DNA from: Sinorhizobium glycinis
Lineage (GTDB): Bacteria; Pseudomonadota; Alphaproteobacteria; Rhizobiales; Rhizobiaceae
Reading direction: 5' to 3'
Assembly: GCF_001651865.1 (NCBI RefSeq)
Contig: NZ_LPUX01000064.1
Coordinates: forward strand, 186,001 to 250,000
DNA length: 64,000 nt
Under the pieces are notes generated by a model, which searched no databases, was not told the origin of the DNA, and saw only the letters and a program-made list of their open reading frames with translations. Shown one piece after another: positions 8,304 to 16,699 of the stretch. Each line of letters begins with the position of its first letter. The first letter of the stretch is position 1. The position numbers and the translations under genes are program-made.

Positions 8304-9286
8304 TGGGTGCCCAACCTCTTCTCAAGATCGAAAACCTGGTCAAGCACTTCCATGTGCGGCTCGGCGCCTTCGGCGAAAGGGCGGCGACCGTGCACGCACT
8401 CGACGATGTCAGCCTCGATATCCTCGAAGGCGAGACGCTGAGCCTTGTCGGCGAATCCGGCTGCGGCAAGTCGACGACCGGCTTTACGATCCTGAACCTG
8501 CACCGGGCGACGTCCGGCAAGGTTCTTTATAAGGGCGAGGACCTGACCGCCCTTGACGAGAAGCGGATGCGGCCCTTCCGGCGCGACCTGCAGATCGTCT
8601 TCCAGGATCCCTATTCGACGCTCAATCCGCGCATGACGGTCGGCGAGGCGGTCGGCGAGCCGATCCTCTTTCACAAGCTCGCCACCAAGGCCGAGCTCGA
8701 CGGCAAGGTCGCCGCGCTGCTTACCGATGTCGGCCTGCCGCCGCGCTTTGCCTCGCGCTATCCGCACGAGCTTTCCGGCGGCCAGCGCCAGCGCGTCGTG
8801 ATCGCCCGGGCGCTTGCCTGCCAGCCGAAGTTCATCGTCTGCGACGAGGCGATCTCGGCGCTCGACGTGTCGATCCAGGCGCAGATCATCAACCTGCTCC
8901 TCGATCTCCAAGAGAAATACGGGCTCACCTATCTGTTCATCGCCCATGACCTCGCCGTCGTTCGGCACATCTCGACCCGCGTCGGCGTCATGTATCTCGG
9001 GCGGCTCGCGGAGCTTGCCAGCCGCGACGCGCTCTTCGAGACGCCGCTCCATCCCTATACGAAGGCGCTGCTTTCGGCGGTCCCGGAAACCGATCCGGAA
9101 CATGAGCGCAGCCGCAAGCGGCAGATCCTGCAAGGCGACGTGCCGAGCCCGCTTGCCCCGCCCTCCGGCTGCCGCTTCCATACGCGCTGCCCGATCGCCA
9201 TGGAGGTCTGCCGCCGGGTGGTTCCGAAGTGGAAGGACGCACGTCCGGGACACCTCGTCGCCTGCCACGCGGTGAACGGCGAATAG
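8303..9286 (+). CDS. ABC transporter ATP-binding protein, DppF/OppF type
   Basis: This 327-residue protein has its ATG sharing one base with the TGA of the previous gene (TGATG), so translation is coupled. Walker A GESGCGKS, VFQDPYSTLNPRMTV, LSGGQRQR, Walker B FIVCDEA and FIAHD are intact. Walker B reads CDEAISALD rather than CDEPVSALD, a mild change. The C-terminal motif CRFHTRCPIAMEVC is present. It is the heterodimer partner of the 7302-8303 product. Confidence 0.93.
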   Translation: MGAQPLLKIENLVKHFHVRLGAFGERAATVHALDDVSLDILEGETLSLVGESGCGKSTTGFTILNLHRATSGKVLYKGEDLTALDEKRMRPFRRDLQIVFQDPYSTLNPRMTVGEAVGEPILFHKLATKAELDGKVAALLTDVGLPPRFASRYPHELSGGQRQRVVIARALACQPKFIVCDEAISALDVSIQAQIINLLLDLQEKYGLTYLFIAHDLAVVRHISTRVGVMYLGRLAELASRDALFETPLHPYTKALLSAVPETDPEHERSRKRQILQGDVPSPLAPPSGCRFHTRCPIAMEVCRRVVPKWKDARPGHLVACHAVNGE

Positions 9287-9290
9287 AGCA

Positions 9291-10355
9291 ATGGCCATTC
9301 GCGTCGCCATCGTTGCCGATGACCTGACGGGCGCCCTCGATACCGGAACGCCCTTCGTCGACGCGGGCCTGAGCGTAGCGGTAGCCCTGGATGTCGACGC
9401 GGCCGAGGCGGCGATTGCGACCGGCGCGGAGGTCGTCGTCGTCAATACGGTGTCCCGCGCGCTCGATCCCCGTCAGGCTGCAGATCGCGTCAGTCAGGCG
9501 ACTGGCGCGCTTCGCCGCGCCTCGCCCGAATTCGTGCTGAAGAAGATCGACTCGCGGCTGAAGGGCAATGTCGCGGCCGAAAGCGAAGCGCTGGCCATTG
9601 CCAGCGGCCGAAAGCGCCTGCTCGTCGCTCCTGCCGTCCCCGACCAGGGACGCTACACCCGCGAAGGCCATGTCGTCGGCTTCGGCGTCGCCGAGGCGCT
9701 GCCGATAGCGCCCCTGTTCTCCGGTCGTGCCAGCGAGGTTCGGATCGCCGACGCGGCCTCAGACGAAGACCTCGATGACCTTGCCGAAAACCTGGACTGG
9801 TCGACCACCATCGGAGTTGGGGCACGCGGCCTCGGGCGTGCGCTTGCGCGGCGCCTCGCCCGGCTTTCGCCGCCGACGCCTTTCGAGCCATCACCGCACA
9901 CGCTCTTTGCCTTCGGCTCGCGCGACCCGATCACCGAGGCGCAGATGGCGGTGCTCATCGAAAGCGGCCTTGTCGCCAGCCGCCACGATGCGCCTGCCGG
10001 AAACGTGTCAGGCGATGCCCAGTCGGCTCGGCTGCCGATGCTGCTTCGCTGCTCGGGTGAATTGACGGGCGACGCCAGGATGGTGGCAGAGCGCTTCGCC
10101 GAAGGCGCTTCCGGCATCGTCGCCACCATGGCGCCCGACATGCTGGTGATGGGCGGCGGGGACACGGCCTATGCTATCCTGCGCAGGCTGGGTGCCAGCG
10201 TCCTGTTGCCGAAGGGCGAGATCGAGGCGGGTATCCCCTGGTTCGAGGCAACGCGTCCGAACGGCGGGCGGATGCGCTGCGCGGTGAAGTCGGGGGGCTT
10301 CGGCAATGCGCAATCTCTGTTAAAGGTTTTGCAGGACGCGCCGGATGTGCTGTAG
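9291..10355 (+). CDS. Four-carbon acid sugar kinase family protein (DUF1537)
   Basis: This 354-residue protein starts 4 bp after the transporter operon. N-terminal ADDLTGALD (residues 9-17), KKIDSRLKGN near 85, GGGDTA near 287 and KSGGFG near 335 are the conserved DUF1537 motifs for substrate and ATP binding. Known members phosphorylate threonate, erythronate or related acid sugars, usually together with PdxA2- or Ltn/Otn-type enzymes. None of those partners is present; here the kinase accompanies an aldolase and an alcohol dehydrogenase. It is shorter than many members (about 400-430). The precise substrate is unknown. Confidence 0.85.
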   Translation: MAIRVAIVADDLTGALDTGTPFVDAGLSVAVALDVDAAEAAIATGAEVVVVNTVSRALDPRQAADRVSQATGALRRASPEFVLKKIDSRLKGNVAAESEALAIASGRKRLLVAPAVPDQGRYTREGHVVGFGVAEALPIAPLFSGRASEVRIADAASDEDLDDLAENLDWSTTIGVGARGLGRALARRLARLSPPTPFEPSPHTLFAFGSRDPITEAQMAVLIESGLVASRHDAPAGNVSGDAQSARLPMLLRCSGELTGDARMVAERFAEGASGIVATMAPDMLVMGGGDTAYAILRRLGASVLLPKGEIEAGIPWFEATRPNGGRMRCAVKSGGFGNAQSLLKVLQDAPDVL

Positions 10356-10363
10356 GCCGGGCG

Positions 10364-11143
10364 ATGAACAGGATGGGTAAGAGAATGGCGGAGAATGGCG
10401 GCCTTGGCCAGATGGCGGCGGCCGAAGGGAAATCGGAACGCGGCAAATCGGTGAAACTTGTCGATCGGGTCTTCAACCAGTTGCACGAGCGGATCCGCAC
10501 CGGCAACTATGCGCCGGATTCGCGGCTGCCGGGCGAGCACGAGCTTGCCTCGATGCTCGGCGTTTCCCGCCCTGTCGTGCGCGACGCGCTCGGCCGCCTG
10601 CGCGAACAGGGCCTGATCTATTCGCGCCAGGGCGCCGGCACCTTCGTCAGTGCCCAGATTTCGAACGCCGCCCAGCTTGCCTATTCGCCGGTCAAGTCGA
10701 TCGCCGATATCCAGCGTTGCTATGAATTCCGCCTGACGATCGAGCCCGCCGCCGCCTATTACGCCGCCCAGCGGCGCGACGAGGCGGCGATCGCCCGGAT
10801 CGCGGCGGCGCTTGCCGAGCTTCGCGAGGCGACCAGCCATCAGCTGCACCGCACCGATGCCGATTTCCTCTTTCACAAGGCGGTCGCGGAAGCGTCGAAC
10901 AACCACTACTACACCGCTTCGCTCGAGGCCCTCAGAGCCCACATCGCCGTCGGCATGCACCTTCATGGCCTGTCGCTGATGGGTCCGCGGCCGGGCCTGG
11001 AGCAGGTCTACGAGGAACACCGGCAAATCTACCGCGCCGTTCAGGAAGGCCGCGCCGAAGACGCCCGCGAGCTGATGCGCAAACACCTCGAAGGTTCGCG
11101 CGACCGGCTCTTCGAGGGCAAGGTCCTCGATCTTTCTTTCTAA
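10364..11143 (+). CDS. GntR-family transcriptional regulator, FadR (FCD) subfamily
   Basis: This 259-residue protein has an N-terminal winged helix (about residues 28-100, with LPGEHELASMLGVSRPVVRDAL and the wing SRQGAGTFV). An all-helical FCD effector domain follows, with the metal/acid-binding pattern YEFRLTIEP and later DADFLFHKAVAEAS and HRQIYRAV. FCD regulators usually sense carboxylic or sugar acids and repress the adjacent operon. The start is uncertain: ATG also occurs at 10373 and 10385. It is most likely the local regulator of the kinase, transporter and aldolase genes, perhaps through the palindrome at 3211-3226. Confidence 0.88.
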   Translation: MNRMGKRMAENGGLGQMAAAEGKSERGKSVKLVDRVFNQLHERIRTGNYAPDSRLPGEHELASMLGVSRPVVRDALGRLREQGLIYSRQGAGTFVSAQISNAAQLAYSPVKSIADIQRCYEFRLTIEPAAAYYAAQRRDEAAIARIAAALAELREATSHQLHRTDADFLFHKAVAEASNNHYYTASLEALRAHIAVGMHLHGLSLMGPRPGLEQVYEEHRQIYRAVQEGRAEDARELMRKHLEGSRDRLFEGKVLDLSF

Positions 11144-11163
11144 GCCAGATTAGAACCAAGCGA

Positions 11164-11192
11164 GAAAAAAGCCCGGCACAGAAGTGCCGGGC
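11164..11192 (-). terminator. Rho-independent terminator for narK
   Basis: On the minus strand a perfect 9-bp GC-rich stem (11192-11184 with 11179-11171), loop of 4, is followed by six T. It lies 111 bp beyond the narK stop. On the plus strand the stem is not followed by T, so it would not efficiently stop the GntR transcript. Confidence 0.8.
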
Positions 11193-11302
11193 AGGAAGCA
11201 GGGTTTTGGCAATCCCTGCAGGGAAGCGTGTGTGTCGGGAGCGGCTTGAAAGTCGCGGCTGCAGTCAGTCCTGATCCTGGAGCCGCCCCATCCCTTCGGG
11301 GC

Positions 11303-12565
11303 CTATCGCCCAAAGGCACCGGCCGGCGCACCCTCGACGGCACGCCGCTTGAACTGGCGGATCGACGCGTTCATCCAGATCATCGAGATCGCGACGATCG
11401 CGAAGAGCAGCATGAAACAGCTCGACCAGAGACCGGTCCAGTCCTTGAGGAAGCCGAAGGCGACGGGCAGGATGAAGCCGCCGAGGCCGCCCATCATGCC
11501 GACGACGCCGCCGACAGCGCCGACATGCTCCGGATAATAGGCGGGAATGTGCTTGTAGACGGCCGCCTTCCCGAGACTCATCACGAAGCCGAGCACGAAG
11601 GTAGCGGCAACGAACACGACCGGAGTGATCTGGAACACGGCGCCGCCCTCAGGCACGGAGAGAATGAGCGTTGCCACGGCGGATACGGCGAACATCGCAT
11701 ACATGATCTTGCGCGCGCCGATCCTGTCGGAAAGCGCGCCGCCGTAGGCGCGGAATATGCTGCCGGGAATGGAGTAGGCCGCAGCGATCATGCCCGCCGT
11801 CTCGATGCTGAAACCGTAAACACCGACGAGGTAACGCGGCAGCCACAGCGCCAGCGCGACGAACCCGCCGAAAGCGAAGAAATAGTAGAGCGAGAAGCGC
11901 CAGACCTGGACATTCCTGAGCGGGGCGAATTCGCTGAGAAAGCTCTTGCGGGGCTGGCTTCCCTCGCGGCGGGCACGGAACTTGGGGTCGTCTTCGGTCG
12001 TGAACCAGAAGACGACGGCCGTCAGCACGAGCCCCGCGGCCCAGACCTGGGCAACCACCTGCCAGCCAAAGGGAACGAGGAGGAGCGGCGCAAGGAACTT
12101 GGTGACCGCCGCGCCGACATTGCCGGCACCGAAGATGCCGAGCGCCGTACCCTGCTTTTCCGGCGGAAAGAAGGGCGAGACATAGGCGACCCCGACGGCG
12201 AAGGAGCCGCCTGCGATACCGACGCCGAGGCCGGCGAGCAGCATTTGGGGAAAGGTGGTCGCATAGGCGAGCAGGAAGGTCGAAAGTGCCGCCGCCAACA
12301 TTGTCACCGTATAGACGAGCCGGCCGCCGTAGCGGTTGGTCCAGATGCCGAGCACGATGCGGATCAGCGAGCCGGTAAGGATCGGCATGCCGATCAGAAG
12401 ACCGAACTGCGCTTCGCTCAGTCCCAGCTCCTGCTTGATGCGCACGCCGATGATCGAAAATATCGTCCATACGGCGAAACAGATGGTGAAGGCGGTCGTC
12501 GAGATCCACAGGGCGCGACCCTGCTCTCCTGCAGTGATCTTCTGTGTCTGGTGAACAGCGGACAT
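11303..12565 (-). CDS. narK: NarK-type nitrate/nitrite MFS transporter
   Basis: This 420-residue protein starts at ATG 12565 behind GGGAGAAGCC and has about 12 membrane segments. The nitrate-signature-like glycine-rich helices are visible: AGLGVGIAGGSFAVGVAYVS and GIFGAGNVGAAVTK, with a second related stretch GAVGGVVGMMGGLGGF. These define the nitrate/nitrite porter family, which exchanges or symports nitrate and nitrite across the inner membrane. No nitrate reductase, nitrite reductase or denitrification regulator is adjacent, so it is isolated here. I found no convincing FNR-type TTGAT-N4-ATCAA box upstream. Confidence 0.88.
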   Translation of the reverse strand: MSAVHQTQKITAGEQGRALWISTTAFTICFAVWTIFSIIGVRIKQELGLSEAQFGLLIGMPILTGSLIRIVLGIWTNRYGGRLVYTVTMLAAALSTFLLAYATTFPQMLLAGLGVGIAGGSFAVGVAYVSPFFPPEKQGTALGIFGAGNVGAAVTKFLAPLLLVPFGWQVVAQVWAAGLVLTAVVFWFTTEDDPKFRARREGSQPRKSFLSEFAPLRNVQVWRFSLYYFFAFGGFVALALWLPRYLVGVYGFSIETAGMIAAAYSIPGSIFRAYGGALSDRIGARKIMYAMFAVSAVATLILSVPEGGAVFQITPVVFVAATFVLGFVMSLGKAAVYKHIPAYYPEHVGAVGGVVGMMGGLGGFILPVAFGFLKDWTGLWSSCFMLLFAIVAISMIWMNASIRQFKRRAVEGAPAGAFGR

Positions 12566-13258
12566 GGCTTCTCCCGGCGCAACAGCGCCATTCGATCGTT
12601 GATCCTGGAAATGCCCCGAACAAAGCGCATCGCATGATCAGCGATCGGCGCTTCCACCGTGCTTGAGCAACTCTGCTTCTGGTGCGCGACATTGGGCACC
12701 ACCGGCGGTCCGCTCGGGCTCGGTGATGGGGATGCAAGCGACGTGCCAACTGAAGTTAATTGCTTCAAGCGCAGCAAAGCAGAGGGTTGCCTTGCGGAAA
12801 CAGCCACGCACCGCATGGGATGTGAACAAAAATTAACCTGTCGGGATAGACGTGATTAAAGAATAGGCATAGCTGGTTTGTCGCAGCGAGCTTCGCCGCA
12901 GCCAGCCGACCACTTGGAAGGAGCGACAAAAGAAGCACGCACGGGAGCTTCCTCTATCCCGGGTTCAGCGCGTCGAGCCCGACGCCACTCGTTCGGTTCA
13001 CGACACACCGTTGGAGTCGTCTTGTGGCGCGGCAGATGCATATCCAAAAGACGCCCACCAGCCTTACGCTCGGGATGCACGCTTATGTGATTAACCCATC
13101 AAGGGGCTACTTTTGGTTGCGCATCCTGGAGGAGAGTGATACGTTGTTTTCGCCTAATGCGACTACAGCCGGGCGAATGAATCGTCGGTTCATTTCTCAG
13201 GGATCGCAGGACGGGAGCCATGACGACTTCCTGTACTTCGTTGCACAGGAGTGTCGTA
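12566..13258. other. Long intergenic region between narK and a chemoreceptor gene
   Basis: These 693 bp separate divergent genes and must hold the promoters of both. Short open frames occur on both strands, but none has good codon usage with a ribosome binding site, and none resembles a known protein. The stretch 12740-12860 and 13080-13200 is less GC-rich than its surroundings. I see no convincing operator, repeat or RNA gene. Confidence 0.5.
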
Positions 13259-15268
13259 ATGAAACCCACGAGCCTTTCCTTGAAGGCATCGCTCATCGGT
13301 GCTTTTGCAATCCTACTGCTGCTGCTCGCCGGACAAGGCCTGCTTGGCCTCACGCTTTTGGGCGGTGTCCATGAAGAGGTCGAGACTTTGGCCACCAACT
13401 GGGTGCCGAGCGTCGACATCACCAACAAGATCAACATCACCATGGCGGATCTCAGAGGATCACAGACACGCCTGCTACTGGCGTCGGACACCGCTGCCGT
13501 GGAAAAAACGGAAAAGGCAATCGGCGAAGACATCGCCACACTACGCGAGCGGATGTCCACCTATCAGACGCTGATTTCAGAGCCGGAGGAGAGAACGACG
13601 TACCGGGTGTTCGGTGAAAAGGTGGAGGAATACCTCAGACTCAATGCACGTGTCGTCACCTTCTTCAAAGCACAGCAGAGGGAGGAGGCAAGCAAGCTTG
13701 TACTGGGCGAGGTGCGCGAGACCTATCTCGAGATGGAAGAGCTGGTCCAGACTTTGGTCCAGATCAATCTTGCCGGCACGGAAAGGAGCTTCTCGAACAG
13801 CTCCGCCGCATATTTCAATGGACGGCTCGCTACCTTCATGGTGCTCTGTCTCGCCATTGCGGCCGGGCTTGGCGCCATGGCCTTGGCGATCGTCGGCATC
13901 TCGCGGCCGATCAACCGCACCACCGAAGTCATGCGCACGCTCGCCGACGGCGACCTCTCGGTCGCGATCCCCTTCACCGACAGGACGAACGAAATCGGCG
14001 AGATGGCCCGCGCCGTTGAGGTGTTCAAAGAGAACGGCATCAAGGTTCGCGAGCTGAACGCCCAGGAGGCGGCGCTGCAGGCAAAGAGCGCCGACCTGCA
14101 GTCGAGCATCGGCGAGGTCGTCCAGGCGGCCGTCGCCGGCGACTTCACCCGCCGCATCTCCAAGGACTACGACAATGCCGACCTCAACCGCTTCGCCACC
14201 CAGGTCAACGAACTCGTCGCTTCGGTCGACCGCGGCGTCGCCGAGACCCGCCGGGTGATCTCGGCACTGGCCGAGGGCGACCTCACCGAGACGATGCGCG
14301 GCGAGTTCCAGGGCGCCTTCGGCGAGCTCAAGGACAATGTCAATCAGACCATGCAAAACCTCCGCTCGGTGCTCGGCGAGGTGCGCGCGGCGATCGACAC
14401 GATCAATGGCGGCGCCGGCGAGATGCGCGAGGCCTCGGGCGACCTTTCCAAGCGCACCGAGCAGCAGGCCGCCTCGCTGGAGGAGACCTCCTCGGCGCTC
14501 GAGGAGATCACCGCGGCGGTGAAGAGCTCGACCGAGCGGGCGACGGAGGCCAGCCACATGGTCGACGAGGCGCGCAGGAGCACCGAGCAGTCGAGCGCCG
14601 TCGTCAAGGACGCGGTGTCGGCGATGGGCAAGATCGAGCAGGCCTCCGGCGAGATCGGCCAGATCATCAACGTCATCGACGAGATCGCCTTCCAGACCAA
14701 CCTGCTGGCGCTCAACGCCGGCGTCGAGGCGGCCAGGGCCGGTGACGCCGGCAAGGGCTTTGCCGTCGTCGCCCAGGAGGTCCGGGAGCTGGCGCAGCGC
14801 TCGGCCAATGCGGCCAAGGACATCAAGGCGCTGATCTCGCGCTCGGGCGACGAGGTCAATTCCGGCGTGAAGCTGGTGACGGCGACCGGCGAGGCGCTGT
14901 CGCTGATCCAGGGCCACGTCGTCAAGATCAACGAGCACGTGCATTCGATCGCCACCGCGGCGAAGGAGCAGTCGACCGGACTTTCCGAGGTCTCGACGGC
15001 GGTCAACCAGATGGACCAGACGACGCAGCAGAACGCGGCGATGGTCGAGGAATCGACGGCGGCCACCAACCGGCTGGCCGACGAGGCGGCGAATCTCGCC
15101 CGGCTTATCGCCCGCTTCCGGCTCGAGGCCGGCGCCGCACCGCGCATCGCCGGCCACGACAGCAAACCGACGGCATCTCCCGCCCGGGCGCTCGGCGGCA
15201 GGCTCGCCAAGGCTTTCGGCGGCCGGGCGGCAACGGCGACCGCTGCCGCCGAATGGGAGGAGTTCTGA
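13259..15268 (+). CDS. Methyl-accepting chemotaxis protein with C-terminal CheR/CheB-docking pentapeptide
   Basis: This 669-residue receptor starts at ATG 13259, with AGGAG 7 bp upstream; a frame from 13220 lacks a Shine-Dalgarno. TM1 (about residues 8-30) and TM2 (about 190-215) enclose a helical periplasmic domain resembling the four-helix-bundle MCP sensor. HAMP follows TM2 ([19 protein letters not shown]), and a second HAMP-like segment lies near 300-355. The signalling hairpin is conserved ([22 protein letters not shown]). The last five residues, EWEEF, match the xWxxF tether that recruits CheR and CheB. No other chemotaxis gene is adjacent; the cluster at 56754-63908 is 41 kb away. Confidence 0.93.
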   Translation: MKPTSLSLKASLIGAFAILLLLLAGQGLLGLTLLGGVHEEVETLATNWVPSVDITNKINITMADLRGSQTRLLLASDTAAVEKTEKAIGEDIATLRERMSTYQTLISEPEERTTYRVFGEKVEEYLRLNARVVTFFKAQQREEASKLVLGEVRETYLEMEELVQTLVQINLAGTERSFSNSSAAYFNGRLATFMVLCLAIAAGLGAMALAIVGISRPINRTTEVMRTLADGDLSVAIPFTDRTNEIGEMARAVEVFKENGIKVRELNAQEAALQAKSADLQSSIGEVVQAAVAGDFTRRISKDYDNADLNRFATQVNELVASVDRGVAETRRVISALAEGDLTETMRGEFQGAFGELKDNVNQTMQNLRSVLGEVRAAIDTINGGAGEMREASGDLSKRTEQQAASLEETSSALEEITAAVKSSTERATEASHMVDEARRSTEQSSAVVKDAVSAMGKIEQASGEIGQIINVIDEIAFQTNLLALNAGVEAARAGDAGKGFAVVAQEVRELAQRSANAAKDIKALISRSGDEVNSGVKLVTATGEALSLIQGHVVKINEHVHSIATAAKEQSTGLSEVSTAVNQMDQTTQQNAAMVEESTAATNRLADEAANLARLIARFRLEAGAAPRIAGHDSKPTASPARALGGRLAKAFGGRAATATAAAEWEEF

Positions 15269-15303
15269 CCACGGCGCAGGTTCGACTTCGTCGCAAGAAA
15301 ATC

Positions 15304-15340
15304 CGGCGAGAGGCAGCGGCAAAGCCGTTCCCTCTCGCCG
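15304..15340 (-). terminator. Probable terminator hairpin downstream of the PLP-enzyme gene
   Basis: An interrupted long stem (GGCGAGAGG with CCTCTCGCC, and an inner CGGC/GCCG) spans these bases. On the minus strand it is followed by GATTTTCTT, a moderate T tract. It lies 150 bp after the stop of the leftward siderophore-locus transcript and may also limit the receptor transcript coming from the left. Confidence 0.5.
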
Positions 15341-15422
15341 CACAGGACTGCAAGACCGAGCGGCGCCCGGCTCGCCGTTAAACCGATCAGATTAGAACGT
15401 CGAAAATCGCGAAGGTGTGATA

Positions 15423-15476
15423 CCCCCCTCTGCCCTGCCGGGCATCTCCCCCCACAAGGCCCGACAAGGGGGTGCT
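15423..15476 (+). repeat. Copy of a rhizobial intergenic repeat
   Basis: The segment starts CCCCCCTCTGCCCTGCCGGG and continues with CATCTCCCCCCACAAGG, matching the left part of the two copies at 26751-26801 and 26897-26946, but its right half differs. Short repeats of this type are widespread in intergenic regions of Rhizobiales. The 15269-15492 gap otherwise holds only the hairpin at 15304-15340. Confidence 0.65.
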
Positions 15477-15492
15477 CCAATCGCGGCCTTGC

Positions 15493-16665
15493 CTAGCGCG
15501 CCGCGACCGCGAACGCCTGGCGAAGGTCGGCAATCACGTCTTCCGGCTGATGAAGACCGATATTCAGCCGGATCGTCCGGTCGCTGACGCCGAAACGGGC
15601 AAAGACGTTCGTCTCGGGCGAGATGCTGAGCGCGGCCTTCGCCGGCACAACGAGGCTCTCGGGCCCGCCCCAGCTCACACCGATCCGGATGAGGCGCAAG
15701 GCATCGACGAAGATCGCCACGTCGGTCGCTTCGGAAACCTCGAAAGAGAAAATGCCGCCATAGCCGCGCAAGGTCGCTCTGCCGGGGTGATCGGCGAAGG
15801 CCGGATGCATCACGCGCCGGACATGCGCATGCGCGGCCAGCCAGGCGGCTACCTTCAACCCGGCATCGTGGTGATGCCGCATCCGCAAGGGCAGCGTTTC
15901 GATGTTGCGCAGCACAAGCCAGGCCTCGAAAGGCGAGAGCTTGGCGCCGGTATAGGGATAGATCTCCCGGTTGATCGTGGCGATATGGTCGCGTGACCCG
16001 GCGACGAGCCCGGCCACCGTGTCGCTCTGGCCGCCGAGATATTTCGACGCCGCATGGATGACGATGTCTGTCCCCGCGGCAAGCGGTTGCTGGAAAAGCG
16101 GTGTCGCCCAGGAATTGTCGACGATCGTCAGGACGCCATGCTCGCGCGCCGCCTTGGCGATCGCCGGCAGATCCTGCAGTTCGAAGACCATCGACGTCGG
16201 GCTCTCCAGATAGACGAGCCGCGCGCCGGGAATGGCCGCGACCAGGCGATCCGTATCCGTGCCGTCGATATAGTCGACGCGGACGCCGAAACGCTTCAGC
16301 ACCTTTTCGAAGAAGCGAAAGGCATCGCTATAGACATGCCGGACGGTGACGATGCGGTCGCCCGGCTGGACGAAGGCCAGGACAGTCGCGGCAATCGCTC
16401 CCATGCCGCTCGAAAAGGCGCGTGCCTCCTCGGTGCCCTCCATTTCGGCGATCCTCCGCTCGAGCAACCGTACGGTCGGATTGTCGCCGCGCGAATAGAT
16501 CGGTCTCGAGGACCGCCCGGCAAAAACGTCTTCGAGTTCGGCGTAACTGTCGAACAGGAACAGGGACGACTGATAGATCGGCGGCACGGCGGCTGTGTAG
16601 GGATCGCCGCCAAGTGCCGCCGGCATTGGTGGATAAAGATGATCGAGGCTCGGTCTTTCGTTCAT
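15493..16665 (-). CDS. Cystathionine gamma-synthase/beta-lyase family PLP enzyme
   Basis: This 390-residue protein starts at ATG 16665, behind AGGAAAG; an in-frame extension upstream overlaps the MATE gene. It is a fold-type I trans-sulfuration enzyme. Visible are the PLP-phosphate motif FSSGMGAIAA near residue 88, VDNSWATP with the PLP Asp near 175, and HAASKYLGGQ, where the Lys forms the aldimine near 200. Family activities include cystathionine synthase or lyase and O-acylhomoserine sulfhydrylase. It lies 34 bp after the MATE exporter in the leftward siderophore transcript. A role in siderophore supply or a chance association are both possible. Confidence 0.85.
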   Translation of the reverse strand: MNERPSLDHLYPPMPAALGGDPYTAAVPPIYQSSLFLFDSYAELEDVFAGRSSRPIYSRGDNPTVRLLERRIAEMEGTEEARAFSSGMGAIAATVLAFVQPGDRIVTVRHVYSDAFRFFEKVLKRFGVRVDYIDGTDTDRLVAAIPGARLVYLESPTSMVFELQDLPAIAKAAREHGVLTIVDNSWATPLFQQPLAAGTDIVIHAASKYLGGQSDTVAGLVAGSRDHIATINREIYPYTGAKLSPFEAWLVLRNIETLPLRMRHHHDAGLKVAAWLAAHAHVRRVMHPAFADHPGRATLRGYGGIFSFEVSEATDVAIFVDALRLIRIGVSWGGPESLVVPAKAALSISPETNVFARFGVSDRTIRLNIGLHQPEDVIADLRQAFAVAAR

Positions 16666-16699
16666 GATCTTTCCTGGCATTTGACTGCGTTGAATGGGG

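Noticed and set aside
12566-13258. An FNR or NnrR box upstream of narK (TTGATCCTGG near 12598 and TTGCTTCAAG near 12760)
   Set aside because: Only one half-site matches in each case, so neither is a convincing dyad.
13577-15343. Minus-strand open frame of 588 codons opposite the chemoreceptor
   Set aside because: It mirrors the repetitive receptor helices; Leu/Arg/Asp-rich, with no recognisable domain or ribosome binding site.
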